This document shows, in pieces, positions 15,555 to 26,100 of a stretch of DNA of 56,256 nucleotides. The stretch is from NCBI GenBank assembly GCA_016779205.1, contig JADHOC010000027.1, positions 1 to 56,256 of the forward strand, given 5' to 3'. Numbering within the stretch: the first letter of the stretch is position 1; each line of letters begins with the position of its first letter. The DNA is from Planctomycetota bacterium. Its GTDB lineage: Bacteria; Planctomycetota; UBA1135; GCA-002686595. The notes under the pieces were generated by a model. That model was given only the letters and a program-made list of their open reading frames with translations. It was not told the origin of the DNA and ran no database searches. Position numbers and translations under genes: made by a program.

Positions 15555-18002
15555 TCAGTTCCCGATGGGCGGGAACACCCTCGCCGGCTCCCGGTCGACC
15601 CAGATCGTCGGCACGTCGTCGGTCGCCGCCGCCCCCGCGGGGTCGTTCGGGTTCGACGAGCCGAGCGTCCAGATCGCGCCGGACTGCAGCACCCGCACGA
15701 CGCTCCCCGACTCGAACGAGTCGTCCGCGCTGGCGCCGTCGTCGATGAGGAACCCCAGGAAGTTGTAGGCGCTCGAGAGGACGCCGTTGGATCCGAAGGC
15801 GAAGACGGCGAGGTCCGTGTGCCCCTCGGCGTTCTCCCGTTGCCCCGCAGCGATCAGCGTGCCGTCCGGCCCGATGGCGAGGGAGCGCAGGCTCGTGTTG
15901 CGTCCGAAGTCGATCTCGGGGTTGTTGGTCGAGCCCTCGCGCAGGGTGACCACACCGGTCCCCGTGGTCGGAGAGGACAGGCTGCCCGCGAACGAGGGGT
16001 CGGGGCTCCCGTCGGCGAGGACCCGCCAGACCGCCGGCTGATCGCGGACCACCGCCCCCCCGAAGGCCCCCGTCAGGGAGCCGGCGAGGACGAGGTTCGA
16101 GGCGCTGTCGAGGCTGGCCTCTCCGCAGCGGGCGCCATACGTGGCGCCGCCGAAGAACCGCAGGGGCTCCACGGTGCCCCCGCCGAAGCCGGGGACCGCG
16201 CCCCCGGACGCGGGGTCGATGGCGAGGACCCGGATTCCGCCGCCGGCGTGCCCGACCACGTAGTAGCGATCCCCCGCGACGACGACCTCCGAGGCCCCCT
16301 CGTTGCCGAACTCCGGAGTGGCGGGGGAGACCACGACGCCCGCCGCGCCGAAGCCGGAATCCAGGGTGAGGTCCGAGAGCAGGCTCCAGGTGACGAAGCT
16401 GCGGGAGCCGATCCCGAGGAAGCCCACGGCAACGAATCCACCGGACGCCGTGGGCGCCAGGTCGAGGACCGCCTGGTCGGTGATCGACGGGTTGGGGAGG
16501 TCCTGCCGGCTGGAGGTGGCGCCGTCCGGCGCCACGCGCCACAGGGACGCCTGGGAGAAGCCGCTGGAGACGCTCCCCCGGGCCCACCCGCCGACGATCA
16601 GGTCGCCGGTGAGCGCGTCCACCGCCAGAGAGGTGGCGCCGCTCACGTCGAAGGGGGATACCTCGAGCACGCGGACGCCGCCGTCACCAAAGTCCGGGTC
16701 GAGCCGGCCATCGGGGAGGTTGGCGCCGACCTCGGAGGCGTCGCTGGCCCGAAAGCGCGCGACGAAGGCCCTGGACGCCGTCCCGCAGCCGGGCTCGAGG
16801 CAGTCGTCCGTCCGCCAGCCGCAGGCCACGACCTCGCCCGAGGCGAGCTCCACCGCGTCCGAGATGAAGGCCCGCGCTCCGGCGCCGCCGAGCTCGGGGT
16901 GGTTCTTGATGTCGAGGAAGGCGCAGCCGCCGCCGAAGAACTGGGCGTCGAAGGTGAACTGGGCGTCCGCCGAGTTGTTCGGCTGGGGGAGCACGGAGAT
17001 CCGGAGCTCGTTGATCCCGCTGGTCTTGGGGGAGCAGTAGCTCAGGAAGTAGAAGCTGTTCGCGAGGTCCCGGACCTGGGCGCCGATCTGCTCGAAGGCG
17101 TCGGCGAGCTCCCCGAACTCGGTCGCCGTGGCGGTCCCGTTCGGCCCCAGCGCGGCGAGCACGGACGCGTCGTACTCCTGGCCCACCCCGATGGTGAACG
17201 CCGTGTGCTCCGTCCCCTCCGGGCTGACGCCGTCGATGGCGTCCAGGGCGTCCTGGAGCGTGACCGCGGGCCCGGCCTGGTGGGTCCCGTCCGTGAACGT
17301 CACGAGGGTGAGCGAGCGGTTCTCCACGCCGGTGTTGGCGGCGCTCACGTCGACGTCGTCGAGGGCGCTGATCCCGTCCACCACCGCCCCGTAGAGGTTG
17401 GTCGAGGTGCTGAAGGGCGGCTCGTTGTTGAGGGCGTCGATCGCCGCCAGGAGGAGCTCCCGGTCGTTCGAGAACCCGAAGTCGAAGCCGGAGATCTCGT
17501 GGATCATGGGCGACCCGTCGAACCAGCTGATCTTGACGAAGTTCTCCGGCTCGGCCGTGACCGCCTCGATGAACTGCCGGGCACCCTCCTGCACCTCGGC
17601 GGCCCCCGCCGACTGCACGCTGTTGCTGCGGTCCAGGATCAGGTGCAGGTAGGACCGGAAGACCTGGGGCTGGGCCACCAGGCGCTGGGCGCTCTCCGTC
17701 TGGGAGACCAGCTGCTCGTTCTCGTAGACGTTGAAGTCCGCGCCGGTCAGGTCCGCCGCGGGGGAGCCGTCGCCCTCCGTGACCTTCAGGAAGACGCTGA
17801 CCCGTCCGGGCAGGTCGACCCGGGCGTCGGGGGACAGGGCCGTGACGGTGGCGGGCGTCCCGGCCCCAGGCGCCTGGCTCCCGCCGCCTCCCCCACCACA
17901 GGCGGTGAGGGGCGCCAGCGAGAGGGCGCCGGCGAGCAGCAGTCGGAGAGAGCGTGAGCGGCCGCGCGGGGCCGCCTCGGGTGCGGATTCGGTCTTCGGC
18001 AT
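15555..18002 (-). CDS. Lipoprotein with a von Willebrand A domain and delta-60-like repeats
   Basis: This 815-residue surface lipoprotein has its lipobox at LTAC (Cys35) followed by a Gly run. A vWA domain spans about residues 100-320 and has MIDAS-type motifs: DRSNS near residue 122 and TFTDGTH further on. The C-terminal half carries repeated segments of the type LDPDFGDGGVRV, LDSGFGAAGVVV and PGFGGGTVEP, each followed by about 50 residues ending in AxG-like strands. That pattern matches delta-60/DUF5122 repeats, which should fold as a propeller. The start ATG 18002 was preferred over an upstream frame because it fits the signal. It is probably an adhesion or protein-interaction protein. Confidence 0.78.
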   Translation of the reverse strand: MPKTESAPEAAPRGRSRSLRLLLAGALSLAPLTACGGGGGGSQAPGAGTPATVTALSPDARVDLPGRVSVFLKVTEGDGSPAADLTGADFNVYENEQLVSQTESAQRLVAQPQVFRSYLHLILDRSNSVQSAGAAEVQEGARQFIEAVTAEPENFVKISWFDGSPMIHEISGFDFGFSNDRELLLAAIDALNNEPPFSTSTNLYGAVVDGISALDDVDVSAANTGVENRSLTLVTFTDGTHQAGPAVTLQDALDAIDGVSPEGTEHTAFTIGVGQEYDASVLAALGPNGTATATEFGELADAFEQIGAQVRDLANSFYFLSYCSPKTSGINELRISVLPQPNNSADAQFTFDAQFFGGGCAFLDIKNHPELGGAGARAFISDAVELASGEVVACGWRTDDCLEPGCGTASRAFVARFRASDASEVGANLPDGRLDPDFGDGGVRVLEVSPFDVSGATSLAVDALTGDLIVGGWARGSVSSGFSQASLWRVAPDGATSSRQDLPNPSITDQAVLDLAPTASGGFVAVGFLGIGSRSFVTWSLLSDLTLDSGFGAAGVVVSPATPEFGNEGASEVVVAGDRYYVVGHAGGGIRVLAIDPASGGAVPGFGGGTVEPLRFFGGATYGARCGEASLDSASNLVLAGSLTGAFGGAVVRDQPAVWRVLADGSPDPSFAGSLSSPTTGTGVVTLREGSTNNPEIDFGRNTSLRSLAIGPDGTLIAAGQRENAEGHTDLAVFAFGSNGVLSSAYNFLGFLIDDGASADDSFESGSVVRVLQSGAIWTLGSSNPNDPAGAAATDDVPTIWVDREPARVFPPIGN

Positions 18003-18138
18003 GATCGGGGGCTCCGGGGGCGCCGAGGACCCCCGCCCCGACCCCGCGCGGGCCGCCAAGACTGTGGAGAAGTGCAGGGGGCAGACTCAAGGGAAGTCCC
18101 CCACCTCTCGCCAGCCGCCGCGGGCGCGACCCCCTCCC

Positions 18139-19257
18139 CTAGCCTCGCCCCATCGCGTCGCCCAGCGCCGCGAGGCAGAGCTTGACGTTCCGCTCGGTGG
18201 AGCCAGCCCCCATCAGGCCGACCCGCCAGGTGTTGCCCTTCATGGGCCCGAGCCCGCCGCCGATCTCGAGGCCGAAGTGCTCCAGCAGGTGGCCCCTCAC
18301 CGCAGCGTCGTCCACGCCGTCGGGGATCGCGATGGTGGTCAGCGGTGCGAGCCGCTCCGCCTGGGGGACCCGCGCGGCGAGCCCCAGGGTCTCGAGGCCC
18401 TCGCAGAGCATCTTCGAGTGGCGGCGGTGCCGCTCGAAGCGGGCCTCCAGCCCCTCCTCCAGCACGAGCCTCAGGGCCTCGTGGAGGCCATAGAGCATGT
18501 TGATCGGCGCGGTGTGGTGGTAGCTGCGCTCCTCACCCCAGTAGCCCTGGATCAGCGAGAGGTCCAGGTACCAGGACTGCACGGGCGTCTTGCGCGCCCT
18601 CATCTTCTCCACGGCGCGCTCTGAGAAGGTGACGGGGGCGAGACCCGGCGGGCAGGAGAGGCACTTCTGGGTGCCCGAGTACGCGGCGTCCACGCCCCAG
18701 CCGTCGATCTCCACCGCGTGCCCCGCCAGGGAGGTCACGCAGTCGATGAGCAGGAGCGCACCGAGCTCGTCGGCCAGCTCACGCACGGCGGGGATGGGCT
18801 GGAGCACGCCGGTCGACGTCTCCGCGTGGACGACGGCGACGAGGTCGTAGCGGTCGTGCTCGGCGCCAGCGCGCAGGGCGTCCGCCTCGAAGGCCCGGCC
18901 CCACTCGCCCTTGACCTCCGTCACCTCGGCGCCGCAGCGGCGGGCCACCTCGGCCATGCGCGTCCCGAAGACACCATTCACTCCGACCAGGACCTGGTCG
19001 CCTGGCTCGAGGAGGTTGACCATGCAGGTCTCCATCCCCGCGGATCCTGTCCCCGACATGGGCATGGTCAGCTGGTTCTCGGTCCGGAAGACCGACCGCA
19101 GCATGCTGCCGATCTCGTCCATGACCTCGAGGAACCGCGGGTCGAGGTGCCCGAGGGTCGGGCGGGCCATGGCGGCGAGCACCGCGTCGTCCACGTCGGA
19201 GGGCCCGGGTCCCATGAGGACCCGTCTCGGGGGAGTGAGCGCGGTGGGGATAGACAT
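18139..19257 (-). CDS. Class V aminotransferase, serine/alanine--glyoxylate type
   Basis: This is a 372-residue PLP enzyme of the serine-pyruvate / alanine-glyoxylate aminotransferase group. The N-terminal [10 protein letters not shown] and GHLDPRF segments are typical. The cofactor lysine is about Lys198 in [12 protein letters not shown], and the upstream Asp is in [11 protein letters not shown]. The C-terminal RVGLMG substrate-binding Arg segment is present, and the length is standard. The start is ATG 19257, giving [12 protein letters not shown]. It probably handles glyoxylate or serine in photorespiration-like or one-carbon metabolism; the exact amino donor cannot be read from sequence. 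It is monocistronic by spacing and divergent from the secreted protein at 19568. Confidence 0.9.
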   Translation of the reverse strand: MSIPTALTPPRRVLMGPGPSDVDDAVLAAMARPTLGHLDPRFLEVMDEIGSMLRSVFRTENQLTMPMSGTGSAGMETCMVNLLEPGDQVLVGVNGVFGTRMAEVARRCGAEVTEVKGEWGRAFEADALRAGAEHDRYDLVAVVHAETSTGVLQPIPAVRELADELGALLLIDCVTSLAGHAVEIDGWGVDAAYSGTQKCLSCPPGLAPVTFSERAVEKMRARKTPVQSWYLDLSLIQGYWGEERSYHHTAPINMLYGLHEALRLVLEEGLEARFERHRRHSKMLCEGLETLGLAARVPQAERLAPLTTIAIPDGVDDAAVRGHLLEHFGLEIGGGLGPMKGNTWRVGLMGAGSTERNVKLCLAALGDAMGRG

Positions 19258-19567
19258 GTTGGCGGTCGACGCGGAGGGGAAGTCGGGCACTTGGGACCCG
19301 CACATCTTCGGGCCGCGCTGGCCGCCGTCCACCTCGGGCAGGGCAGATCCTCACGCCCGGGGGCCTCTCCTGGTCCGACCGGCAGCGCCGCCGGGCCCCA
19401 CCGGCGGGTGTCCCAGGACGATGCACCCCCCGCCCCTGGCCCCGCTCCAAGCCCGCCAGGCCCATAGCCCGGTGTCGGCACGAGGTCGTTTTGTTCGCTT
19501 GTTGTAGGCTCGAATGACCGCGGGACCTGCCCCGCCTCCGAGCCCTTCCCCATTGCCCTTCCCAGAC
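19258..19567. other. 310-nt divergent intergenic region
   Basis: This region separates the aminotransferase and the secreted-protein genes. It is mostly low-complexity C- and G-rich sequence. A locally T-rich stretch at about 19488-19510 (TTTTGTTCGCTTGTTGTAGGCT) is the best place for a promoter of the rightward gene, with TAGGCT at 19505-19510 as a possible -10. I see no ORF with coding character and no RNA gene. Confidence 0.5.
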
Positions 19568-20641
19568 ATGAATCGTCTGCTCACCAGCTTCACGCTCCTT
19601 GCGGTCACCTCCGGCCTCAGCGCCGCCCAGCAGCCCTCCATCTACGTCGATATCGGCAGCGTCTCTGGGGGCGCCGGCACGCCCTCGAGCACCTTCGGGG
19701 CCGCCGCGTCGACGGGCGGATTCTGGAACGACCTCGACCTCGACTTCGTCGCGGGCCCTGTCCTGGTCAGCCCGCCGCTCAACGACATCGGGAACAACCC
19801 GACCCCCGTGACCCTCACCTGGGACGGGCTCGGCGCGGACCCGCTCCCCCTGTTCTTCGACGAACCCTGCACGACCACCCTCGATGACGCCGCGCTCATG
19901 GACGACTGCGGCTACATCGGTGGATCGAGCCAGTTCCGCTTCGACGGTCTGCCTGGCGGGACGTACACGGTCTACACCTACGCGATGGCACCGGACAGCC
20001 CCGCGTTCCTGACCAACGTCTTTGTCCCCGGCTCCTTGGATCCCGCCCAGGACGTCGGCGGGGACTTTTGCTCCGGCTACCTGGCGGGGATCACCCACGC
20101 CGAGCACACGGTCACCGTGGGCGTGGGCCAGCCGCTGATCATCGACATCAGCGTCACCGCCTCCTTCGACAGCCTGAACGGCATCCAGATCTTCCCCGGC
20201 TCGGGCCCGAGCTTCGGGACGAGCTTCTGCGGGCCCGCCGTGACGAACTCGTCGGGCGCACCCGCCGAGATCAGCGTGAGCGGTACGCCGGTGGCCTCGC
20301 TCAATGACCTGACCCTCATCTGCAGCTCGATGCCGCCGAACTCCTTCGGCTTCTTCCTGGTCAGCCAGACCCAGGGCTTCGTGGCCAACCCCGGCGGCAG
20401 CCAGGGCGACCTGTGCCTCGGCGGCGCCATCGGCCGCTACGTGGGCCCCGGGCAGATCCTCAACTCGGGTGCCGGGGGCCAGATCTCCCTGGCCGCGGAC
20501 CTGACCCAGATCCCCAGCCCGACCGGGTTCATCTCGGCCTCGCCTGGAGACATCTTCAACTTCACCACCTGGTTCCGTGACTCCTCCATGGGCATGGCGA
20601 CCTCCAACTTCTCCCAGGGCGTCGAGGTGACCTTCCAGTAG
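19568..20641 (+). CDS. Secreted protein with a lineage-specific C-terminal domain
   Basis: This 357-residue exported protein has a signal peptide ending near SGLSAAQQ. Residues of about 25-215 form a beta-rich N-terminal part with no recognised motif. The last 140 residues contain a Cys-bearing domain with this pattern: FGTSFCGPA, NSSGAPAEI, SFGFFLVS, PGGSQGDLCLGGAIGRY, DLTQIPSPTG and FTTWFRD. From memory the same pattern recurs at the C-terminus of many secreted proteins in high-GC planctomycetes, but I cannot name a family. It is probably a surface or secreted module. It is convergent with the heavy-metal-domain lipoprotein, with a bidirectional terminator between. Confidence 0.75.
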   Translation: MNRLLTSFTLLAVTSGLSAAQQPSIYVDIGSVSGGAGTPSSTFGAAASTGGFWNDLDLDFVAGPVLVSPPLNDIGNNPTPVTLTWDGLGADPLPLFFDEPCTTTLDDAALMDDCGYIGGSSQFRFDGLPGGTYTVYTYAMAPDSPAFLTNVFVPGSLDPAQDVGGDFCSGYLAGITHAEHTVTVGVGQPLIIDISVTASFDSLNGIQIFPGSGPSFGTSFCGPAVTNSSGAPAEISVSGTPVASLNDLTLICSSMPPNSFGFFLVSQTQGFVANPGGSQGDLCLGGAIGRYVGPGQILNSGAGGQISLAADLTQIPSPTGFISASPGDIFNFTTWFRDSSMGMATSNFSQGVEVTFQ

Positions 20642-20716
20642 GTGGGCTCTCGAGCGGGCGCCAGCCCCTCGAGTCCTGGACCTGCCGGTGCTCCGCGCCG
20701 GCAGCGGCACAACGAA

Positions 20717-20748
20717 GGAGGCCCCGCGGCACACGCAGCGGGGCCTCC
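20717..20748. terminator. Bidirectional terminator between convergent genes
   Basis: An 11-bp perfect stem (GGAGGCCCCGC/GCGGGGCCTCC) with a 10-nt loop is flanked by GAA on the left and TCTTC on the right. It lies between the secreted-protein gene and the heavy-metal-domain lipoprotein gene. Confidence 0.7.
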
Positions 20749-20783
20749 TCTTCGATGGCGAGCCGTCGCCGGCGCCCGGAAGC

Positions 20784-21119
20784 TCAGAGCGTCGCCGAGA
20801 AGCGCGTCCCCTCGAAGGCAGCGATCAACGCCTTGGCGTCGACGTTCGCTCCTGCGCAGTTGACCGTCGCCGTCTTCTTGTCGTAGTCCACCACGACGTC
20901 GGACTCCTCGATGCCGTCGAGCTCAGCAAGTGCAGACCGCACTTGCGGGGGGCAGCCCGCGCCACATGTCATCCCTGTGAGCCGGAGGGTCACAGTCTGG
21001 GCCTGGGCGGCGCCCATGCCGGCGGCGTTGCCATCGGCGGGGGGGACGGTCTCGCTGGTCTCCGCCGTGCAGGCGACGAGGCCAAGGGCGAGGACCGCGG
21101 GGAGGAAGGTCTTGAGCAT
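20784..21119 (-). CDS. Heavy-metal-associated (HMA) domain lipoprotein
   Basis: This 111-residue lipoprotein (LVAC, Cys17) has a short linker and then one HMA fold from about residue 42 to the end. The metal motif reads GMTCGAGCPPQV, so two residues of the usual GMTCxxC spacing have become three (CX3C). The rest of the fold is regular (VRSALAELDGI, DVVVDYDKKTATVNC). A third Cys (VNCAGA) lies near the C-terminal half. It probably binds copper or a similar soft metal in the periplasm. It is separated from the RND efflux genes by the pseudouridine synthase, so a direct link to efflux is speculative. Confidence 0.8.
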   Translation of the reverse strand: MLKTFLPAVLALGLVACTAETSETVPPADGNAAGMGAAQAQTVTLRLTGMTCGAGCPPQVRSALAELDGIEESDVVVDYDKKTATVNCAGANVDAKALIAAFEGTRFSATL

Positions 21120-21151
21120 GTTGATCGGGGTGGTGGTGAACGGACTCCCAT

Positions 21152-21157
21152 AGTCTA
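21152..21157 (-). promoter_or_regulatory. Candidate -10 hexamer of the HMA lipoprotein gene
   Basis: TAGACT on the minus strand lies 32 nt before the ATG at 21119, which would give a leader of about 25 nt. The hexamer is the same as the one before the AbgT gene. There is no recognisable -35. Confidence 0.35.
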
Positions 21158-21224
21158 GCCCAACTCCGTCGCGGCCCGACCAGGGGGTCCTCCTACCTCC
21201 GAGAACGCCCTTCGCACCCCCGCC

Positions 21225-21896
21225 ATGACCCTCCACAACCTCGAAGGCAGGATCCTCCTCGAGTCGGGAACCCTCCTCGTCCTCGACAAGCCCCCTGGCC
21301 TCCCGTCCACGGGCCGGAGCCTCGACGATGACGACTGTCTCCAGCATGCGCTCATGCAGCGCGCCGGGGCCATGGTCTGGGCGGTCCACCAGCTCGACGC
21401 GGACACCAGCGGCGTGAACGTGTTCACCACGGAGAAGCGCGACGTCGCGACGCTCAAGGACGCGCTGACCGCGCCGACCGCCCGCAAGGAGTACCTGGCC
21501 ATCGTGCATGGCTCCCCGGCATGGGACGCGCGGTGCGTGACCGACCCCATCGGGATGGTCGACGAGGAGAGCCTGGGGGTCACCGCCAGCGGGCGGTCCG
21601 CGCGCTCCGAGTTCGAGGTCCTCGATCGCGGTCCGGAACATTCCCAGCTCCGCGTGAGGATCCAGACCGGGCGGACCCACCAGATCAGGATCCACGCCGC
21701 CCACCTGGGGCACCCCCTCGTCGGAGAGGAGTGGTACCGCTCGCCACCCTGCACCGTTCACCCTCGCCAGGCCCTCCACGCAGGCCGTCTCATCCTGGAG
21801 GGAGCGCTCCACCTCGACGTGACGGCGCCGATCCCCGACGATCTCCGGGCGCTCGCTCGGACCCTCGGGCTCCGCGCTCCACACGCCACCCCCTGA
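21225..21896 (+). CDS. RluA-family RNA pseudouridine synthase
   Basis: This 223-residue enzyme isomerises specific uridines in rRNA or tRNA. The catalytic Asp58 lies in HQLDADTSGVN, the RluA motif II. The N-terminal VLDKPPGLPS and the C-terminal GRTHQIRIHAAHLGHPLVGEEWY are typical. It has no S4 domain, and at this length it is a minimal catalytic domain, like RluA or TruC. The target site cannot be predicted. The gene starts 105 nt from the divergent HMA lipoprotein start and is followed after 75 nt by the RND adaptor gene. Confidence 0.92.
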   Translation: MTLHNLEGRILLESGTLLVLDKPPGLPSTGRSLDDDDCLQHALMQRAGAMVWAVHQLDADTSGVNVFTTEKRDVATLKDALTAPTARKEYLAIVHGSPAWDARCVTDPIGMVDEESLGVTASGRSARSEFEVLDRGPEHSQLRVRIQTGRTHQIRIHAAHLGHPLVGEEWYRSPPCTVHPRQALHAGRLILEGALHLDVTAPIPDDLRALARTLGLRAPHATP

Positions 21897-21971
21897 CGCC
21901 CCCATGCGCATCGTCCAGGCGCCGCCGGACGAACCCCTGATGCCCGGGCCGTTGGCGTCCGAGACCACCCC

Positions 21972-23198
21972 ATGAAACAGCACCCCCGCAACCGAGCCGC
22001 CGCGCTCCTCGCCCTCTGCTTCGCCGCGAGCTGTGCGCCCCAGGCCGCGCCCGGCGCCGCCCCTGGCGGGGACGGCACGAAGCGCGCCGCCCCCGTCGAG
22101 GTGGCCGAGATCCAGATCGGCCCCCTCACCGAGCGGCGGGTCTTCACCGGCACCCTGGAGGCCTCCGCCGAGGTCGTGGTCGCCCCGCGGGTCGCGGGGA
22201 ACGTCGAGCGCCTCCCGGTGGACATCGGGGATCCCGTCGAGAACGGGCAGGTGATCGCCTGGATCGACGACGACGAGCTGGTCCAGGCCGTCGCCCAGGC
22301 CGAGGCGGACCTCGCGGTCGGGCAGGCGAGCCTCGAGGAGGCGGAGGCCTCCGCGAGCCTCGCGACGCGCGTCCTCGCCCGCCAGGCTCAGCTCCAGAAG
22401 GACGGCATCGCCTCCTCGGCCGAGCTGGAGAGCGCCGAGGCCGCCGACGCGGCCAGCCGCGCCATGGTGGCCGTCGCCAAGGCCCGCGTCGTGCGGAGCG
22501 AGGCCGCCCTGGAGACCGCGCGTGTGCGCCTCGGCCAGACCCGCATCGTCGCCGAGTGGGAGGCGACCGCCGCCCCCGGGGGGCGGGGCGCAGGGGACGG
22601 CGCCGGCGCCACCGAGGGCCCCTCGCGCTTCATCGCCGAGCGGTTCGTGGACGTGGGCTCGATCGTGAACTCCAGCACGCCCCTCGTCTCCCTCGTGGCC
22701 CTCGACCCCATCATCGCCGTCGTCTTCGTCCCCGAGCGTGACTTCTCGAGGCTCGCGGTCGACCAGCGCGCCACCTTCACGACGGACGCCTACCCGGGGC
22801 AGTCGTTCTCAGGCCGCGTGGCGCGCATCGCCCCGGTCTTCCGGCGGAGCACCCGGCAGGTGCGGGTCGAGCTCGAGGTGCAGAACGCCGACCTCCGCCT
22901 CCGCCCCGGGATGTTCGTCCGCGCCACGCTCGAGCTCGACCACGCCGACGAGGCCACGATCGTCCCCGTGGACGCCCTCATCACGCGCGAGGGGATCGAG
23001 GGCGTGTTCGTCCTGCCCAGCGGCGCCAGGACCGTGCGCTGGGCCCCCGTGCGCCGAGGCCTCCAGGAGGGAGACCTCGTCCAGGTGCTCGGGGATGGGC
23101 TCTCGGGCGCGGTGGTGACCCTCGGCCAGGAGCTGTGCGAGGACGGCAGCGAGGTGAACGTGTTCGACGCCGGCTCCGAGCCCGGCACCGAGCAATGA
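21972..23198 (+). CDS. RND efflux periplasmic adaptor (membrane fusion protein)
   Basis: This is a 408-residue HlyD/AcrA-type adaptor anchored as a lipoprotein (FAASC, Cys21). The domains are in normal order: a lipoyl half ([26 protein letters not shown]), an alpha-helical hairpin rich in Ala, Glu and Gln over about residues 105-180, the second lipoyl half, a beta-barrel ([23 protein letters not shown]) and a membrane-proximal domain. A Gly-rich insert ([11 protein letters not shown]) follows the hairpin. It overlaps the downstream permease start by 4 nt (ATGA). No TolC-like outer-membrane factor is in the window. The substrate is unknown. Confidence 0.92.
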   Translation: MKQHPRNRAAALLALCFAASCAPQAAPGAAPGGDGTKRAAPVEVAEIQIGPLTERRVFTGTLEASAEVVVAPRVAGNVERLPVDIGDPVENGQVIAWIDDDELVQAVAQAEADLAVGQASLEEAEASASLATRVLARQAQLQKDGIASSAELESAEAADAASRAMVAVAKARVVRSEAALETARVRLGQTRIVAEWEATAAPGGRGAGDGAGATEGPSRFIAERFVDVGSIVNSSTPLVSLVALDPIIAVVFVPERDFSRLAVDQRATFTTDAYPGQSFSGRVARIAPVFRRSTRQVRVELEVQNADLRLRPGMFVRATLELDHADEATIVPVDALITREGIEGVFVLPSGARTVRWAPVRRGLQEGDLVQVLGDGLSGAVVTLGQELCEDGSEVNVFDAGSEPGTEQ

Positions 23199-26100
23199 GC
23201 CTGCCCGCCGCCAGCGTCCGGCGTCCGGTCTTCGCGACCATGGTGTCGCTGATGGTCGTGGCCCTGGGCGTCTTCGCCCTGGGCCGGCTGCGGATCGACC
23301 TGCTCCCCGAGGTCGAGATGCCCTCGTGCACGATCCGGACCACCTACGAGGGCGCCAGCCCCGAGGTCGTCGAGCGCCTCGTCACCCAGATCATCGAGGA
23401 GGTGGCGGCCACGGTGCCCGGCGTCGAGGAGATCGAGTCCACGTCCCTGGAGGGATCGAGCCGCGTCACGGTGCGCTTCGCGTACGGGGTCAACGTGGAC
23501 GCCGCCGCCATCGACCTGCAGGCGCGCGTGGACCAGGAGGTGGACGAGCTCCCCGACGAGGTCACCCGTCCCCGGGTCCAGAAGTTCGACATCGGCAGCT
23601 TCCCCATCGTCATCCTCGGGGTCAGCAGCAAGCTGGACCCCGTGGCCCTGACCCAGGTGGTCGAGGACCAGATCCGCTTCCGCTTCTCGCGGATCCCGGG
23701 CGTGGCCCAGGTGGATCCCTGGGGGAGCTTCACCCGGGAGGTCCGGGTCGAGCTCGACCCCCAGCGCCTCAACGCCCTCGGCATCCCCCTGGATCGGGTG
23801 CTCACCGCGCTCCGGGAGGCCAACCTGGACCGCCCCGCTGGGCAGCTCGAGGAGGGCCGCTACGAGGTCACCCTGCGGGCCCCCGCCGAGTTCCAAACCC
23901 TGGATGAGATCCGGGACACGGTGATCCTCGAGCGCGGCGACGGCGCGGTCACGGTCGGGCAGATCGCCGTGGTCAAGGACACCTACGAGAAGCTCGACCG
24001 CTACGTCCGGGTGGACGGAGACCTCGGCCTGCGGGTGGCCATCCGCAAGCAGTCCGACGCCAACACGGTGGAGGTGGCCAAGGCCATCCTCGCCGAGGTG
24101 GACCGGGTCAACGAGGCCTACCCCCAGCTCAACGTCGTCGTCACCTCCAACCAGGGCGACTTCATCCGGCGCTCCATCGACAACGTGGCGAGCTCGGTCC
24201 TCTACGGGAGCGCCTTCGCGATCCTCGTGCTCCTGTTCTTCCTGCGGAGCCTGCGCAGCACCCTGGTCATCGCGGCGTCGATCCCGATCTCCATGGTGGC
24301 GACGTTCGCGCTCCTCGAGCTCGGGGGCCTGACCCTCAACCTCATGACCCTCGGGGGCCTCGCCCTGGGCGTGGGCATGATGGTGGACAGCTCGGTCGTG
24401 GTCCTGGAGAACATCTTCCGTCGGCGGAACGAGTACGGGGAGGACGCGGCGACCGCCTCGGTGGCCGGGGCCGACGAGGTGGCGAGCGCCATCCTCGCGA
24501 GCACGATCACCACCCTGGTCATCTTCCTCCCCCTCGCCTTCATCGAGGGCGTGGCCGGCGCGCTCTTCGGGGAGCTCGCCCTGGTGGTGGTGTTCAGCCT
24601 GATCTGCTCCCTGCTGGTCTCCCTGAGCCTCGTCCCCGTCCTCGCCTCCAGGCTCCTGGCGCGGCCGAGCTCCCAGGGCTCCTTCGCCGCCTTCGCGGAG
24701 CGCGGGTTCCAGCGCCTCGACAGCGCCTATGCGGGGCTCCTGCGCCGCGCGGTCCGGCGGCCCCTGGTGGTGGTCGCCCTCTCCAGCGCGGCGCTGGGCG
24801 CCAGCCTGCTGCTCTACCCCCTCATCGGGACCGAGTACCTCCCCCCCAGCGACGAGGGCGAGGTGCGGGTCACCGGCGAGATGGCCGTGGGCACCCGGCT
24901 CGACCTGGTGGACCGTCAGACCCGCCGCATGACCGACCTCGCCCTGCCGCTGGTGCCCGAGCTCGTCTCCACCGTCGTCTCCGTGGGCCCAGGCTGGCGC
25001 GGGACCGTCTCGGCCCAGGGCGACATCCAGATGGCCCTGGTCCCGGCGCGGGAGCGCACGCGGTCCAACGCCGAGATCGCGGACGCCCTCCGCGCCGCGC
25101 TCTCCGGAGAGGTCGCGGGCATGTCGATCCGCACCCGCGCCCCCCAGGGGCAGTTCCTCCTGCAGCGCGTGCTCGGCAGCGAGGGAGGCGTCGAGATCGA
25201 GGTCCGGGGCCCCGACCTCGACGTGCTGGAGGGCCTCGCGGCCCACGCCGCCCGCATCGCCGAGGCGACCGAGGGCGTCACCGACGTGACCGTCAGCCGG
25301 CGCGCGGGCACCCCTCAGCAGGAGATCCTCGTCGATCGCGAGAAGGTCGCCGACGTCGGGCTCTCGGTGCGCGACGTGGCACGGGTCCTGGAGGTGGGCT
25401 TCGCGGGCGCCCGCGCGGGGGAGTTCCGCGCCGACGGCAACTCCTACCGGATCCTCGTCCAGCTCGAGAACGCGGAGCGGCGGTCGATCGACGAGGTGCT
25501 GGACATGACCCTGAGCACCCCCGGCGGCGACGCCGTGGCCCTGCGGAACCTCGTGGACGCCAACCCGAGCCGCGGCCCCCTCGTCATCGAGCGGAAGGAC
25601 CAGCAGCGGGTGGTCACGGTGTCGGCCAACGTCGCCGGCCGGCCCGAAGGCTCCGTGGCCCGCGACCTGCAGGCCGAGCTCGCGCGGCTCCCGCGGCCGA
25701 AGGGGCACGAGGTCGAGGTCGCCGGCACCTTCGAGGAGCAGGAGAAGGCCACGCGCGAGCTGGTGCTCTCCTTCCTCCTGGCGATCGCGCTCGTCTACAT
25801 GGTCCTCGCCTGCCAGTACGAGTCCCTGCGTGACCCGCTCGTGGTCATGCTCTCGGTCCCGTTCGCCGCCATCGGCGTGCTCGTGACGCTCCACCTCACC
25901 GGCACCACCCTGAACATCCAGAGCGCCATCGGCTGCATCGTGCTGGGGGGCGTGGTGGTGAACAACGCCATCCTCCTGGTGGACCAGGCCGCGCGGCTGG
26001 TCCAGGAGGGCACCCCTGTCCGGGAGGCGGTGGCCGAGGCCGGCCGGCGCCGGCTGCGGCCCATCCTGATGACCACGCTCACCACGGTCCTCGCGCTCCT

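Noticed and set aside
22790..25894. Minus-strand open frame of about 1030 codons opposite the RND genes
   Set aside because: The translation is His-, Asp- and Glu-rich with no recognisable fold and lies fully opposite two well-supported genes.
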